DNA from: Rallus limicola | Lineage: Eukaryota; Chordata; Aves; Gruiformes; Rallidae | NCBI GenBank assembly: GCA_022605955.1 | Contig: JAKCOZ010000012.1 | Coordinates: 27,861,956 to 27,925,955 of the forward strand | Direction of reading: 5' to 3' | Length of the DNA stretch: 64,000 nt | Shown: piece by piece, positions 61,466 to 64,000 of the stretch | Layout: every line of letters begins with the position of its first letter | Numbering within the stretch: the first letter of the stretch is position 1 | The notes under the pieces: generated by a model | Database searches by the model: none | The model's input: the letters and a program-made list of their open reading frames with translations, nothing else | Told to the model about the DNA's origin: nothing | Position numbers and translations under genes: made by a program

Positions 61466-61884
61466 AAGGGCTACGGAGATGCTGAAGGGCCTGGAGCATC
61501 TCCCCTGTGAGGAAAGGCTGAGGGAGCTGGGGCTGTTCAGCCTGGAGAGAAGCAGCCTGAGAGGGGATCTGATCACTGGGGATCAAGAGCTGAAGGGTGG
61601 GACACAGGGGGACATGGGCAGCCTCTGCTCAGTGTCTGTGGGGACAGGACAAGGGGCGATGGGCTCAAGTTGGAGCACAGGGAGTTCCCCCCCAATGTGG
61701 GGAAGAACTTCTTGCCAGTGAGGGTGAGGGAGCCCTGGGCCAGGCTGCCCAGGGGGTGTGGAGTCTCCTTCTCTGGAGAGATTCCAGCCCCGTCTGGACA
61801 GCGCCCTGTGTGCCCTGTCCTAGGGACCCTGCTTTGGCAGGGGGTTGGACCCCATGAGCTCCAGTGGTCCCTCCATTCTGTGAC
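61466..61884 (+). mobile_element. CR1 fragment of the young 8-kb/26-kb type, sense
   Basis: Sense-strand copy: gggcctggagcatctcccct, gctgttcagcctggagagaa, and agactccttctctg-type blocks, ending at the ggttggaccccatgagctcc tail. It shares with the 8,240 copy a diagnostic gatcccca-tgatcagatcccctc stretch, and is nearly identical to it over their common length but inverted. ORF2 C-terminal coding is broken by frameshifts. Confidence 0.88.
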
Positions 61885-62500
61885 TCTTTCTCCAGCAGCA
61901 CCTGGCAACCAGAGGCCTGTTACCCACCAAACAGGAGCAGCACTTCAACAGCAGCTGCTCCCACATCCCCACACTCCTGCCCCTAGTGCCGTTTTGAGGA
62001 TATAATTCAAAGCAAAACTCTTCTGACAGGATAGATGTATCAACATGTGGCTGATTGTCTCTGCCACAGATTGAGAGGACAGTACCACCAGCTACAGCCC
62101 AGCAATGCTTCAGACAGAACAGCTGCCCACCAAAAGGGCTGGGAAGCGGATGAGGATTAAAACATCTTTACTCTGGGTAAGGACACTGCATAACCTCCAT
62201 TATCTCACAGTGTGACAGAAGGAGGGGCCGGGGTTGTGAGGGTCCCACTCATGTTCCCTCTATTTCACAGAAAGCTGGATCTAAATTCCTTACCAAGGTC
62301 CCCAGCTCCCTGCCATGAGCTGTAGCCACCCAGCCCACTGCTGGGAGCCCTGCGAAACTCACCTGTAACTCACAGGGGACAAGGACAGCAACTCCTGCAC
62401 CTCCCAGGGATTCCACTCACAGGGATTGAGGAGAATGAATCAAACACGAAGGCAGCTGCAGGAGAGCAGCCACCCTGGCCACTGCCTGAGACAGGACCCC
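61885..62500. other. Flank of the CpG island, nothing recognised
   Basis: Neutral sequence between the CR1 copy and the GC-rich island. No gene or repeat was identified. Confidence 0.4.
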
Positions 62501-63060
62501 GAGCAGCAGGGCAGGGCTACAGCCTCAGCGGGAAGCGGCCCACAGCAGCACTCGCCCCCGGGGGAGGGGCAGAGGGGTTTTCATTACCTGAAGGAGTAAA
62601 AACCCCCGGAGCTCCTCTGGGGGCTGGGCACAGCCTGGACACCACCACGCCTCGGGTGCACTGCGGGGCAGTGCTGGAGCAAGACTCCTGCACCTGCCCG
62701 GCCCTGCGCTCCTCGCAGCAAGCACACGGCTGTGCCGGCCGGGCTCCAGCGGCCGCAGCCAGGCTCGAACCCGGCATCCCCCGGTCGCTCCCCTCAGCGC
62801 CGCCGCTGCCCACCTGCGCCGAACCTTCCAGAAGGGCAGCAGCGAGCACCAGGCGTCGCGGCACCCAGGACCAATCAGAGCCCGCTACCCGCGTGGGCTC
62901 CCGCCCTCCGCCCCGCCCTCGCTCGCGCCCTCGCCCCCACCGGCAGCAGTGCCGCCGCGCGCCGGGGCCTCAGTGGGGCGGGCGCCGGGGAGCGGTGGCG
63001 TCGGGGCGAAGGGGGCTTCCTGACCGCCGTAAAAGCGCTATCGGGAGCCTGTGGTGTAGC
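62500..63060. promoter_or_regulatory. CpG island, probable promoter
   Basis: This is the most GC- and CpG-rich block in the window, with many cg pairs from about 62,730 to 63,060. It contains a CCAAT box (ccaatcag at 62,871-62,878) and GC boxes (ccgccccgccc near 62,908-62,918; ggggcggg at 62,975-62,982). The arrangement could drive transcription to either side. On the minus strand, an ATG at 62,775-62,777 opens a 28-codon phase-0 frame (alanine-rich, ending CCEERRAGQ) to a weak donor CAG|GTGCAG at 62,693; this could be a first exon of the minus-strand gene. A long plus-strand open frame across the island reflects its low stop-codon density. Confidence 0.6.
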
Positions 63061-63185
63061 CGAGGCCTAACCAGTGTTCACGCGGGTCTGCCCCGGGCCA
63101 GGCCCTGGCGGGTGCCAGGCGAGGTGCCACAACAGCTGCTGTGGCTGCACTGCTGGGTGAAGGCAGCTCTCGTGCCACAGCTTGA

Positions 63186-63566
63186 GAGTCACAGGGTCAC
63201 AGAGCATCAGGGGTCAGAAGGGACCTCGAGAGATCACCCAGTCCAACCCCCTGCCGGAGCAGGGTCACCTGGACTGAATCCCATAGGAAGGTGTGCAGGC
63301 GGGTTTGGATGTCTCCAGAGAAGGAGACTCCTCAGCCTCTCTGCGCAGCCTGTCCCAGGGCTCTGTCACCCTCACAGTGACAAAGTTCCTCCTGACATTC
63401 CCATGGAACTTCTGCTCCAGCTGCACCCACTGCCCCTTGTCCTGTTGCTGCCATCCCTGAGCAGAGCCTGGCTCCAGCCTCCTGACTCTCACCCTTTGCA
63501 TATTTACAGACATTGATGAGGTCACCCCTCAGTCTATTCTGAGCTAACGAGGCCCAGCTCCCTCAG
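63186..63566 (-). mobile_element. Old CR1 fragment
   Basis: Antisense CR1: a tail-like gagtcacagggtcacagagc, then gggacctcgagagatcaccc, ctccagagaaggagactcct, and tttacagacattgatgaggt. It is diverged and 5'-truncated with no frame left. It sits just beyond the CpG island. Confidence 0.85.
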
Positions 63567-64000
63567 CTTAACTCAGTACCACCTCTAGCTTCTAAAATGG
63601 TGACTGTGTGCCAATACACTGCCATCTCAGCATTGGGATTGTCCTGGGTTTTGGCCCTTGCCCCCTCAAGACTGGTGAGCCTGACACGCCAGCAGCCTTT
63701 GTGCCTGACTGGGACCTCCCCTGCACACGACCTGTGCCAGCTGCCAAGGGGATAGCAGGGAGGCTGAAGACGAACAGGGAGAGGCCAGGCTTTCGCTGCT
63801 GTCTTTTCGGCTTCCTCCACGGAAATCTGGTTGTGTGTAGGTCTGGCTGTGGCAGAAACGGGTGGGAAATGGTGGTAGGTCCTGCCCTGACCGAAACCTG
63901 CAGCCTGCCTTCCACAGAGGCACAGGTGAGGAGCGGAATAAAGGGCAGCGCTTCAGGCTGGTGGCCTGTTAATGAGTTCTCTTAATAACTACACGGAAAA
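63567..64000. other. Unassigned sequence at window edge
   Basis: A moderately GC-rich stretch of about 430 bases with overlapping open frames on both strands and no recognisable motif. It may be an intron or 5' flank of a neighbouring gene outside the window. Confidence 0.35.

Noticed and set aside
62656..63516. 286-codon plus-strand open frame over the CpG island and CR1
   Set aside because: High GC lowers stop frequency, and the frame runs into an old antisense CR1. The composition is low-complexity Arg/Pro/Ala with no motif.
1..64000. tRNA, rRNA or snoRNA genes
   Set aside because: I looked for tRNA B-box-like motifs and box C/D pairs and found none with supporting structure. A covariance-model scan would be decisive.

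Overview
The window reads as nuclear DNA of a bird. Direct support is the repeat content: at least eleven CR1 non-LTR retrotransposon segments, several ending in the CR1-type (ATTCTGTG)n octamer tail, plus two solo LTRs. One LTR has the layout of an LTR family known from bird genomes (edge sequences TGTGG...AGGACA, read antisense here). There are no operons, rRNA, tRNA or CRISPR arrays. Most open frames are short and random-looking, as expected for introns and intergenic DNA.

Layout. 1-5.8 kb: unassigned non-coding DNA. 5.8-6.3 kb: solo LTR carrying a nested CR1 scrap. 8.2-8.6 kb: CR1 piece. From 43.3 kb down to 9.5 kb on the minus strand there are six exon-like segments (43,256-43,309; 25,843-25,913; 20,865-20,921; 15,229-15,373; 11,569-11,690; 9,502-9,723). 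Each has usable splice signals and all are compatible in reading phase from one to the next, so I propose part of one minus-strand protein gene with long introns. I do not recognise the protein. CR1 pieces at 26.5 and 34.0 kb, short CR1 tails and simple repeats lie in the presumed introns. A 12-copy, 40-bp minisatellite lies at 46.2-46.7 kb, a small GC-rich patch with a YY1-like site at 50.3 kb and a second solo LTR at 51.0-51.4 kb.

54.2-57.5 kb holds the best-supported coding sequence: a minus-strand CR1 whose ORF2 (endonuclease plus reverse transcriptase, about 979 codons) is unbroken with its key catalytic motifs present. An older CR1 reverse-transcriptase fragment abuts it at 57.5-57.9 kb. 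60-62 kb has three more CR1 pieces. 62.5-63.06 kb is a CpG-rich promoter-like island with a CCAAT box and GC boxes, possibly the 5' end of the minus-strand gene, of a plus-strand gene, or both. An old CR1 piece follows at 63.2-63.6 kb.

How it fits together: this is mostly intronic or intergenic host DNA with one tentative split gene, loaded with CR1 copies of very different ages. Three related CR1 3' segments (8.2, 26.5 and 61.5 kb) are nearly identical and one full ORF2 is intact, which suggests recent CR1 activity in this lineage.
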